Assembly (NCBI GenBank): GCA_937901695.1
Contig: CALDJN010000174.1
Span: forward strand, 1 to 6,133
Origin: an uncultured Anaerocolumna sp.
GTDB lineage: Bacteria > Bacillota > Clostridia > Lachnospirales > Lachnospiraceae
Length of the DNA: 6,133 nt
Reading direction: 5' to 3'
Shown here: piece after piece, positions 1-5,708 of the stretch
Numbering within the stretch: the stretch's first letter is position 1
Layout of the letters: each line of letters begins with the position of its first letter
Notes under the pieces: generated by a model
What the model saw: only the letters and a program-made list of their open reading frames with translations
The model's database searches: none
Told to the model about the DNA's origin: nothing
Made by a program: the position numbers and the translations under genes

Positions 1-1
1 A

Positions 2-1066
2 AAAGACAAAGTATACGATGTTGTTGAAGGGGATAAGGTAGATGTTAAAGTGAAAGGGAAACGTTCTATTATCGAAAAATTAGGAATAGAAGATTTTAGG
101 GCAATAGCAGATTTATCAAAATTGTCTATAACCAATGCTGTTCCTATAGATGTGACCCTGCCAAGGTATCCGGAGGTTGACATTGACAGAAAAGTAATGA
201 CTATGAAGGTTAACCTGGAGAATCGGGTTAATGGACAATATCGAATTGATGTAGTGGAAAAGGGAGATGTAGCGCCAGGTTATTATATATCAGCAAAAAC
301 TACAAGTCCAAATATATTACAAGTTTCCGGAGCAGAATCCCTTATAAAGAAAATTAATGAAGTAGTTGTAGAAGTTAATGTTACGAATCGGGATAAATCT
401 TTTAGCGAACATGATATTATACCGAAAGTATATGATAAGAATGGCTCTTTAATGGACTCCAGCAAAATGGCTTTTAATTTTGATAAAGTGGATGTGAGTG
501 TAGAACTTTTGAATACAAAGACAGTCAACTTATTTGTAGATATTAAAGGCACGCCATTTTATGGATATGAATTCGTAGGCTTTAACTATGAACCTAAGCA
601 GGTTGTTATTGCGGGGAAAAAGGAGGAACTTGATAAAGTTCCATATATCATGGCAGTTTATAACATAAGTAATAAACGTAATGATATCGAAGATGAAATT
701 AATATACAGGACTATATTACAGAAAATGTTATTTTAATTGATCAAAGCCAGAATGCTGTTATTAATATAGATATAGAAAAAACGGAAACTAAAGAAATTG
801 GATTTAATGCCAATGAAATAGAACTTCGTAATGTTCCTTTTGGAACCACAGCCAGTGTAGATAATTCCTCTTTAGTATATGTGAAAGTAAGCGGAACTGC
901 GGATGAATTAGCAGGTATTAGTAAGGAAGATTTAAAACCTTACATAGATTTATCTGGTGCCGGTATAGGAACACAAGAGCATAATATTCAATTTAATACT
1001 TCCGTTGGAGATGAAGTAACCTTATCAAATTCAAGTGTTAATGTAACACTTAATTACATGGATTAG
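2..1066 (+). CDS. cdaR: YbbR-domain protein, probable CdaR (regulator of diadenylate cyclase), 5'-partial
   Basis: This is the C-terminal 354 residues of a protein whose reading frame is open to the left edge, so the true start and any N-terminal membrane anchor lie outside the window. The GTG at 50 is internal: in-frame codons continue upstream of it and no ribosome binding site precedes it. The product is beta-rich and repetitive, as in YbbR-domain proteins. I see the tail of one repeat (about 2-215) and three fuller repeats of about 90 residues (about 218-510, 512-780 and 782-1060). Each has an alternating hydrophobic start, a V/I-x-x-S/A-G-x-x-x-x-L/I motif (VSGAESLIKKI, IAGKKEELDKV, VSGTADELAGI) and a closing NVTLNY-like strand. 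In Firmicutes, four-repeat YbbR proteins are membrane-anchored, extracytoplasmic partners of CdaA, which makes c-di-AMP, and are usually encoded just downstream of cdaA. That gene would lie to the left of this window. The family call is strong; the CdaR role is inferred from family and repeat number. Confidence 0.85.
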   Translation, partial: KDKVYDVVEGDKVDVKVKGKRSIIEKLGIEDFRAIADLSKLSITNAVPIDVTLPRYPEVDIDRKVMTMKVNLENRVNGQYRIDVVEKGDVAPGYYISAKTTSPNILQVSGAESLIKKINEVVVEVNVTNRDKSFSEHDIIPKVYDKNGSLMDSSKMAFNFDKVDVSVELLNTKTVNLFVDIKGTPFYGYEFVGFNYEPKQVVIAGKKEELDKVPYIMAVYNISNKRNDIEDEINIQDYITENVILIDQSQNAVINIDIEKTETKEIGFNANEIELRNVPFGTTASVDNSSLVYVKVSGTADELAGISKEDLKPYIDLSGAGIGTQEHNIQFNTSVGDEVTLSNSSVNVTLNYMD

Positions 1067-1115
1067 CTGATAGATGCGGTTGGTAATTATCTATGAAGTT
1101 TAATTGAAAACATAT

Positions 1116-1223
1116 AAATAACCAAAGGCTGTTAAATGACCCAAGGCTGTAAATAACTAAAGGCTGCTGAATGGCTAAAGGTTGATAAATAACCAAAGGC
1201 TGTTAAATAACCAAAAGGTTGTT
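1116..1223 (+). repeat. Six degenerate ~18-bp tandem repeats upstream of the HPr gene
   Basis: Six head-to-tail units with consensus AAATAACCAAAGGCTGTT lie at about 1116-1133, 1134-1150, 1151-1169, 1170-1186, 1187-1204 and 1205-1223. Units 1 and 5 are identical, and the others differ by a few substitutions and one-base indels (17-19 bp). The last unit contains a small palindrome (AACC-AAAA-GGTT, 1209-1220) and ends three bases before the HPr ribosome binding site. The array lies entirely between the cdaR stop and the HPr gene and contains TAA codons, so it is not coding in the neighbours' frames. Its function is unknown. It would sit in the 5' leader or intercistronic RNA of the HPr transcript. 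Confidence 0.85.
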
Positions 1224-1226
1224 ATT

Positions 1227-1232
1227 AGGAGG
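1227..1232 (+). promoter_or_regulatory. Ribosome binding site fixing the HPr start
   Basis: AGGAGG lies seven bases before the ATG at 1240. It selects that ATG over the in-frame TTG at 1219, which lies upstream of this site inside the tandem repeat array. Confidence 0.9.
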
Positions 1233-1239
1233 TAGAACA

Positions 1240-1512
1240 ATGGTAAGTAGCAAGGTTGTTGTGAATAATCCAAGCGGAATACATTTAAGACCAGCTGGTC
1301 TGCTATGCCAAACGGCATTAGGGTTTAAGTCTAAAATTAATATAATATTTAATGAAACGACTGCCAATGCAAAAAGTGTTTTAAGCGTTTTAGGCGCCTG
1401 TGTAAAAACAGGTGATGAAATCGAAATACTTTGTGAGGGTGAAGACGAAGAGGAAGCATTAAGAACTTTAGTGAAAGCCATTGAAGATGGACTCGGGGAA
1501 AGCAACTTGTAA
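1240..1512 (+). CDS. HPr family phosphocarrier protein
   Basis: This is a 90-residue cytoplasmic phosphocarrier, close to the usual ~88 residues of HPr. It carries the active-site block GIHLRPAG with the histidine at residue 15, which takes phosphate from PEP via Enzyme I and passes it to sugar-specific EIIA domains. It also has a serine at residue 46 in NAKSVLSVLG, the site that HPr kinase/phosphorylase modifies in Firmicutes, where Ser-P-HPr is the corepressor for CcpA-type catabolite repression. Having both residues favours a functional, regulatable HPr over Crh, which lacks the histidine. The ATG at 1240 is chosen for its AGGAGG and because it places the residues exactly at 15 and 46. No gene for Enzyme I is adjacent, so this is not a ptsHI operon in this window. 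It could be the genome's only HPr or a paralogue, so I give no symbol. The gene starts 173 bp after the YbbR gene with no clear terminator between, so read-through is possible. Confidence 0.93.
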   Translation: MVSSKVVVNNPSGIHLRPAGLLCQTALGFKSKINIIFNETTANAKSVLSVLGACVKTGDEIEILCEGEDEEEALRTLVKAIEDGLGESNL

Positions 1513-1560
1513 CTCTGCAACTATACAATAGGCTGAGCTATAATATAACTATGAAAGCAA

Positions 1561-1598
1561 TAATCAGGACCACCAGTTCACACTGGTGGTCCTGATTA
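1561..1598 (+). terminator. Perfect 17-bp hairpin, probable terminator after the HPr gene
   Basis: The left arm at 1561-1577 pairs without mismatch with 1582-1598 around a TCAC loop. The core is GC-rich (GGACCACCAGT / ACTGGTGGTCC). It lies 48 bp after the HPr stop, which fits transcription termination. However, the 3' arm is followed by AAAGATAG rather than a run of T, and the opposite strand also lacks a clean T-run, so it is not a textbook intrinsic terminator. An mRNA-stabilising 3' hairpin is an alternative. Confidence 0.6.
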
Positions 1599-1619
1599 AA
1601 GATAGCCCTACAATAAGAT

Positions 1620-1652
1620 ATGTTATTCTAGTCAAGAAGGCTGGAATGACAT
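1620..1652 (+). repeat. Short hairpin resembling a degenerate or deleted copy of the TGTCATTCTGAG repeat
   Basis: TGTTATTCTAG at 1621-1631 pairs with CTGGAATGACA at 1641-1651, with two G-U pairs, nine bases of loop, and one further A-T pair at 1620/1652. The arms are close variants of the terminal arms of the larger repeats at 3720-3826 and 5800-5890 (TGTCATTCTGAG / CTCAGAATGACA), so this looks like a solo remnant lacking the internal hairpins. A T-rich stretch (TCTTTCATTT) follows the 3' arm, so it may also serve as a weak terminator. Its relationship to the larger elements is inferred from the arm similarity only. Confidence 0.5.
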
Positions 1653-1774
1653 CTTTCATTTATGAGTAATTATTTGAAATTATAAAACATATCGTATATA
1701 TATAAATTAAACTGTGTATTAAAAAGGTATGAAATGCTAGTAAATATCATAGATATAATATTTGAAATAAATAG

Positions 1775-1803
1775 TTGATTAATAAATATACCGGTGATAT
1801 AAT
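1775..1803 (+). promoter_or_regulatory. Probable vegetative sigma-factor promoter of leuA
   Basis: TTGATT at 1775-1780 and TATAAT at 1798-1803 are separated by exactly 17 bp. The -10 box carries the TGn extension (TGA-TATAAT from 1795). This is the best promoter match I found in the window. Transcription would start near 1810 and give a leader of about 180 nt before leuA. Confidence 0.75.
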
Positions 1804-1809
1804 GAAGAA

Positions 1810-1989
1810 CAAATTACATAAAAGCTAATAAAAAAAGAAAGGGATTGATAAGGATGGGGCTAGAATAGACAAAGCCAAATTATTTATTGTAAAAAAATAC
1901 AGTGTGATATATCGACTCCAAAGCATAATGGTATCAAAAAAATTTGTTTAGTTATGCATTTATTATTTTATTTATAGGAGGATATAATC
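1810..1989 (+). promoter_or_regulatory. leuA 5' leader of about 180 nt, no known riboswitch recognised
   Basis: The predicted leader is long, which leaves room for regulation, but I see no T-box signature (no AGGGTGGNACCGCG-like antiterminator block) and no hairpin followed by a T-run. The only helix noticed is weak: GCATAA near 1923-1928 with TTATGC near 1952-1957. A 7-codon frame at 1954-1977 (MHLLFYL, three TTA leucine codons) stops with TAG overlapping the leuA AGGAGG at 1976-1981. It has no ribosome binding site of its own. The leuA site itself is strong, with eight bases to the first of two consecutive ATG codons at 1990. Confidence 0.4.
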
Positions 1990-3660
1990 ATGATGAATTA
2001 TAAGCGATATAAAAGAGTTTCAGTTGCTCAATTTCTGGAAAGGCAATGGCCAAATAAACAAATCGAAAAAGCACCAATATGGTGCAGCGTTGATTTAAGA
2101 GATGGCAATCAAGCCTTAATAGAACCGATGGTGGTTGAAGAAAAGATTGAATTTTTTAATCTTTTAGTTAAGTTGGGATTCAAGGAAATTGAAGTAGGAT
2201 TCCCATCTGCATCCCAAATAGAATATGATTTTTTAAGACAATTAGTAGATAGAAAATTAATACCTGATGATGTTACCGTTCAAGTATTGGTTCAATGCCG
2301 TGAGCATTTATTAAAAAGGACTTTTGAAGCATTAGATGGAGTAAAGAATGCCATTATTCATATATATAATTCCACATCTGTATTACAGCGGGATGTAGTT
2401 TTCCATATGGATAGAGAAGAGATTAAAGAAATAGCTGTTAGCGGAGCCCAATTAGTAAAAGAATATACAAAAGATTTTCCCGGCAAAATTACTTTGGAAT
2501 ATTCTCCTGAAAGCTTTACCGGAACTGAACTAGATTATGCTTTAGAGATATGTACGGCAGTACAGGAAGTATGGCAGCCGAGTCCTGATAATAAAATAAT
2601 ATTTAATTTGCCGGCAACGGTTGAGATGACTACTCCCAATGTTTACGCAGACCAAATTGAGTGGATGGACAGAAATTTTAAAGACCGGGACAGCATCATA
2701 TTAAGTGTTCATCCTCATAATGACAGAGGTTCCGGTGTAGCCAGTGCGGAATTAGCCATTCTTGCAGGGGCGGACAGAGTGGAAGGAACCTTGTTTGGCA
2801 ATGGAGAGAGAACCGGTAACGTGGATATCATCAATATTGCTTACAATATGTTCTCTCAGGGAATTGATCCAAAATTAAATTTGGAAAATGTTAATGAAAT
2901 TATAGAAGTATATGAACGCTGTTGTAAAATTCCAGTACATGTAAGGCATCCATATGCAGGGAAACTGGTATTTACAGCATTTTCAGGCTCTCATCAGGAT
3001 GCCATTAATAAAGGACTTAAGGCAATGCATGAGCGAAAGAGTCCTATTTGGGAGATTCCTTATCTGCCCATTGATCCTTCCGACATCGGTAGAAAATACG
3101 AGCCAATCGTTCGTATTAACAGCCAGTCCGGAAAAGGCGGAGTTGCCTTTATTATGGAAACATACTTTGGCTATAAGCTGCCTAAGGGAATGCACAAAGA
3201 GTTTGCAGATATTATTCAAACTATGTCTGAGAAACAAGGTGAAATTGCACCGGAACAGATTATGGAGTCCTTTCGAATCAATTATCTGGATAAGAAAGAA
3301 CCACTGCATTTTAGAAAATGCAAATTTGAAGATTTATCCGATTCTGATAATTCTTTTGATACTATGGCAACCGTTTTATACACCAATCATGGCGTCCAGA
3401 AAACCTTTGAATCTACAGGAAATGGTCCAATTGATGGAGTATTAAAAGGTTTACAAAAAGAATTGGGTATCAGCATAAAAGTGCTAGACTACTCCGAACA
3501 TGCATTAGGTGAAGGTGCTCATGCACAAGCTGCAGCCTATGTTCACCTAATGGATAATAAGACCGGTAAGACGGTCTTTGGTGTAGGTCAAAGTTCCAAC
3601 ATTACGAGAGCTTCTATTCGAGCTATCTTTAGTGCTTTGAATAGGTTGAATGAAGAATAA
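1990..3660 (+). CDS. leuA: 2-isopropylmalate synthase, long form with leucine-regulatory domain
   Basis: This cytoplasmic enzyme condenses acetyl-CoA with 2-oxoisovalerate to give 2-isopropylmalate, the committed step of leucine biosynthesis. The protein has 556 residues. The catalytic TIM barrel (about 30-310) shows LRDGNQ with metal-ligand Asp38 next to Arg37, the YSPE motif with Glu174, HPHND with His241 and His243, and GNGERTGNVDI with Asn277. By comparison with the Mycobacterium tuberculosis enzyme these match the divalent-metal and catalytic positions, with His335 (GSHQDA) and probably Tyr370 (GRKYEP) from the linker subdomain. The C-terminal ~130 residues (about 425-556), including GNGPIDGVLKGL and GVGQSSNITRASIRAI, form the LeuA allosteric domain that binds leucine for feedback inhibition. 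The length and sequence match the fungal/actinobacterial-type long LeuA rather than the ~510-residue E. coli type. Re-citrate synthase and homocitrate synthase are less likely given the full-length agreement. It has its own promoter and no leuB/C/D beside it, so the pathway genes are split in this genome. No frameshift or missing key residue was seen. Confidence 0.96.
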   Translation: MMNYKRYKRVSVAQFLERQWPNKQIEKAPIWCSVDLRDGNQALIEPMVVEEKIEFFNLLVKLGFKEIEVGFPSASQIEYDFLRQLVDRKLIPDDVTVQVLVQCREHLLKRTFEALDGVKNAIIHIYNSTSVLQRDVVFHMDREEIKEIAVSGAQLVKEYTKDFPGKITLEYSPESFTGTELDYALEICTAVQEVWQPSPDNKIIFNLPATVEMTTPNVYADQIEWMDRNFKDRDSIILSVHPHNDRGSGVASAELAILAGADRVEGTLFGNGERTGNVDIINIAYNMFSQGIDPKLNLENVNEIIEVYERCCKIPVHVRHPYAGKLVFTAFSGSHQDAINKGLKAMHERKSPIWEIPYLPIDPSDIGRKYEPIVRINSQSGKGGVAFIMETYFGYKLPKGMHKEFADIIQTMSEKQGEIAPEQIMESFRINYLDKKEPLHFRKCKFEDLSDSDNSFDTMATVLYTNHGVQKTFESTGNGPIDGVLKGLQKELGISIKVLDYSEHALGEGAHAQAAAYVHLMDNKTGKTVFGVGQSSNITRASIRAIFSALNRLNEE

Positions 3661-3668
3661 AAAGAGGA

Positions 3669-3830
3669 CTGTTGCAAGAACATTCTTAGTTCAAATTTAT
3701 AAAGGACTGTTTTAAAAATTGTCATTCTGAGCTCAATTTAGCTTTGCTAAATTGGGCGAAGAATCTCATTTTAATGTGAGATTCTTCGAGCATAATTCAG
3801 CAAGCTGAATTTGCTCTCAGAATGGCATTT
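3669..3830 (+). repeat. Interspersed structured repeat, copy A (four-way-junction palindrome)
   Basis: It begins within ten bases of the leuA stop. A leading segment (3669-3719) shares CTGTTGCAA and AATTTATAAAGG with copy B. The core is bounded by inverted arms, 3721-3730 with 3817-3826 (one G-T pair). Inside, three hairpins abut with almost no unpaired bases: 3731-3742/3746-3757 (CAATTTAGC-TTT-GCTAAATTG core), 3757-3768/3777-3788 (CGAAGAATCTCA / TGAGATTCTTCG) and 3788-3801/3804-3816 (AATTCAGC-AA-GCTGAATT core, one bulged T). A T-run (ATTTTTG) follows the closing arm, so it can also be read as an intrinsic terminator for leuA. The outer motif GTCATTCTGAGCG...GAAGAATC resembles a repeat I know as common in bacterial genomes. 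No transposase is encoded, so if mobile it would depend on enzymes elsewhere. Confidence 0.85.
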
Positions 3831-3927
3831 TTGTAATAACCCCTTACTTGGTAAATTTAGCAAACCAGACATTTACAGAATGGAATATATATGGTAATCT
3901 ATAGATGTAAAAGTTGGAATTTACAAG
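3831..3927 (+). promoter_or_regulatory. Presumed promoter region of the ABC exporter gene
   Basis: The stretch between repeat copy A and the exporter's ribosome binding site must hold the promoter if copy A terminates leuA transcription. The best candidate is TTTACA at 3872-3877, a 17-bp spacer and TAATCT at 3895-3900. The -10 match is poor, and TATAGAT at 3900-3906 has unsuitable spacing (22 bp). No operator-like inverted repeat was identified. Confidence 0.3.
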
Positions 3928-3933
3928 AGGAGG
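3928..3933 (+). promoter_or_regulatory. Ribosome binding site fixing the ABC exporter start
   Basis: AGGAGG, within AGAGGAGGAG, lies seven bases before the ATG at 3941. This supports that start over the in-frame TTG at 3914, which would place the Shine-Dalgarno sequence inside the coding region. Confidence 0.9.
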
Positions 3934-3940
3934 AGTTAAT

Positions 3941-5692
3941 ATGAATAATATGGGTGAAAAAAACGGTCCTGCCAATTCTTTTCGCAGGGAGCTTTCAAAA
4001 TGCTTTTACAGAAACAACACAGGCAGATTAATTCTTGCAGCCGCAATGATAGCCTTTATGGGCTTGTGTGATTTAGCATTTTCTTATTTACTCATGCTCA
4101 TTATCAATGTAGCCGCTGGAGATGAACTAAGACCTCTCACGAAAATTACCTTGTTGTGTGTCATTATATTTATTGCATACATATTGGCTTATGCCATATA
4201 TCGTGTAACCATATCGAGATTTATACGCAATGCTGTAAGGCAGTATAAGGAGTACGTTTTTGAGGAACTGCTTAAAAAGAATATAAGCACATTTATAAGC
4301 GAAGATACAGGAAAATATCTTTCTGCATTGACCAATGATGTTACTTCAATAGAAACTAATTATCTGTCAAAGATATTTGCGCTAATTATGCAATTGCTTA
4401 CCTTTTTTGGCGCACTTGTGATGATGCTGTACCAAAGCTGGCAGTTAACCATTATTGCTATTTTACTTTCTATTATTCCTATCGTTGCGACACTTATCAG
4501 CGGTACACGCCTGGCAGATATGGAAAAAGAGGTTTCGGTACAGAACGAGGGCTTTATGGGCTCCCTTAAGGATTTGTTGTCCGGGTTTTCGGTAATAAAA
4601 AGTTTTAAAGCTGAGACGGAAGCTATGGAGCAATTTAAAAACTCTAATACTAACATTGAGTCTGTAAAGTATACCAGACGTATGACAGAGAAGCTTGTGG
4701 ATATGCTTGGCGTTTGCGCGGGTATGTTCGCACAATTTGGAGTTTTTATTCTTGGAGCATATATATCGATAACCAGTGACATGGTGGAACCTGGTGTAAC
4801 GATTTTATTTATGCAGCTGATGAATTACGTGATAAACCCAATAAATACAGTTCCATCCATTCTGGCAAACCGAAAAGCTTCAAAGGCATTAATCGAAAAA
4901 CTGGCAGGTTCTTTGAAGGAAAATATCCATCACGGAGGAATAAATATAGGAAATAATCTCAGCGATTGCATTGAGATAAAAAATCTCTCCTTTGCCTATG
5001 AAAAAGGAAATGATATACTTAATAACATCTCTGTAAAATTTGAACATGGGAAAAGCTATGCTATTGTGGGGAATTCAGGATGTGGAAAGTCTACTTTACT
5101 CAATCTATTGATGAACAGCTACGAAAACTATGAGGGTTCTATCTGCTATGATGGGGCAGATCTTCATAGTATAGATTCAGATTCCTTGTATAATCTCATT
5201 TCATTAGTGCAGCAAAATGTCTTTGTTTTTAACAGCACGATTCGAAACAACATAACAATGTTTAGAAACTATGATGACGAAAAGGTGAAGGATGCTGTTA
5301 AAATATCAGGATTGGAAGAACTGATTGAACTGAAGGGCATGGATTATATGTGCGGTGAAGGCGGAAAGGGATTGTCTGGAGGCGAGCGTCAGCGTCTTTC
5401 CATAGCACGATGCTTGTTACAGGGCGCATCGGTTTTATTACTTGATGAAGTTACGGCTTCACTTGACGCTGTAACGGCTTATGAAGTAACAAGTTCAATT
5501 CTTAATATGGAAAACTGTACCCGTATTGCTGTCACTCACCGTCTAGAAGAAAAGCTTTTAAACCGCTATGATGAAATAATCGTCATGAGGGGTGGTAAAA
5601 TATGCGAAAAGGGTGGATTCTATGATTTGATGGAGAGAAAAGGGTATTTTTATTCGCTTTATACCGTTTCATCTGGGGGAAGCACTCTTTAA
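3941..5692 (+). CDS. ABC exporter half-transporter (fused membrane and ATPase domains)
   Basis: This is a 583-residue inner-membrane protein of the type IV (MsbA/LmrA-like) exporter architecture: an N-terminal six-helix domain followed by a cytoplasmic ATPase. Likely membrane helices are at about 30-57, 69-90, 145-165, 167-187, 257-277 and 285-305, with the typical coupling segment GFSVIKSFKAE (215-225). The ATPase is complete: A-loop Tyr353, Walker A GNSGCGKST (377-385), Q-loop Gln425, signature LSGGE (478-482), Walker B VLLLDE with Asp502 and Glu503, D-loop SLD (507-509) and H-loop His533. It should therefore hydrolyse ATP, and as a half-transporter it must dimerise. No second half-transporter is next to it, so a homodimer is the simple reading. 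The substrate cannot be told from the sequence: drugs, lipids or peptides are all possible. There is no N-terminal peptidase C39 domain, so a leader-cleaving bacteriocin exporter is unlikely. It is a lone gene between two direct copies of a structured repeat. Confidence 0.93.
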   Translation: MNNMGEKNGPANSFRRELSKCFYRNNTGRLILAAAMIAFMGLCDLAFSYLLMLIINVAAGDELRPLTKITLLCVIIFIAYILAYAIYRVTISRFIRNAVRQYKEYVFEELLKKNISTFISEDTGKYLSALTNDVTSIETNYLSKIFALIMQLLTFFGALVMMLYQSWQLTIIAILLSIIPIVATLISGTRLADMEKEVSVQNEGFMGSLKDLLSGFSVIKSFKAETEAMEQFKNSNTNIESVKYTRRMTEKLVDMLGVCAGMFAQFGVFILGAYISITSDMVEPGVTILFMQLMNYVINPINTVPSILANRKASKALIEKLAGSLKENIHHGGINIGNNLSDCIEIKNLSFAYEKGNDILNNISVKFEHGKSYAIVGNSGCGKSTLLNLLMNSYENYEGSICYDGADLHSIDSDSLYNLISLVQQNVFVFNSTIRNNITMFRNYDDEKVKDAVKISGLEELIELKGMDYMCGEGGKGLSGGERQRLSIARCLLQGASVLLLDEVTASLDAVTAYEVTSSILNMENCTRIAVTHRLEEKLLNRYDEIIVMRGGKICEKGGFYDLMERKGYFYSLYTVSSGGSTL

Positions 5693-5708
5693 ACCTGGTG
5701 AAAAGTGG

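Larger units (their letters stand above)
1513..1774. other. AT-rich spacer between the HPr gene and the leuA promoter
   Basis: This part of the 477-bp HPr-leuA gap contains no convincing reading frame on either strand. It holds two hairpins, described separately (1561-1598 and 1620-1652). A possible second upstream promoter has TTGAAA at 1674-1679, a 17-bp spacer and TATATA at 1697-1702; it is weaker than the one at 1775-1803 because the surrounding sequence is simple AT. The rest appears to be unstructured AT-rich DNA. Confidence 0.6.

Noticed and set aside
50..52. GTG at 50 as the start of the YbbR gene
   Set aside because: The frame is open to the window edge with sensible YbbR-like residues before it, no Shine-Dalgarno sequence precedes the GTG, and starting there would split the first visible repeat.
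1116..1223. CRISPR-like array
   Set aside because: The repeats are contiguous with no unique spacers between them and vary in sequence and length. They are plain tandem repeats.
1219..1239. TTG start at 1219 for the HPr gene
   Set aside because: It lies in the tandem repeat, upstream of the AGGAGG, and would shift the active histidine away from position 15.
1600..1989. T-box or other leucine riboswitch upstream of leuA
   Set aside because: The position and leader length are right for one, but there is no T-box consensus block, no specifier-loop-like stem and no terminator hairpin with a T-run before the ribosome binding site.
2954..3445. 163-codon + strand frame inside leuA, and opposite-strand frames under cdaR, HPr, leuA and the exporter
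   Set aside because: They lie wholly within well-supported genes in other frames, their translations resemble no family I recognise, and no ribosome binding site supports them.
3720..3826. tRNA gene, because of the cloverleaf-like fold
   Set aside because: No CCA-end acceptor, T-loop TTCGA or anticodon-loop features are present, and the arm sizes do not fit a tRNA. The same sequence recurs as an interspersed repeat.
3914..3940. TTG start at 3914 for the exporter
   Set aside because: It has no ribosome binding site of its own and would place AGAGGAGGAG inside the coding region. The ATG at 3941 is ideally spaced.
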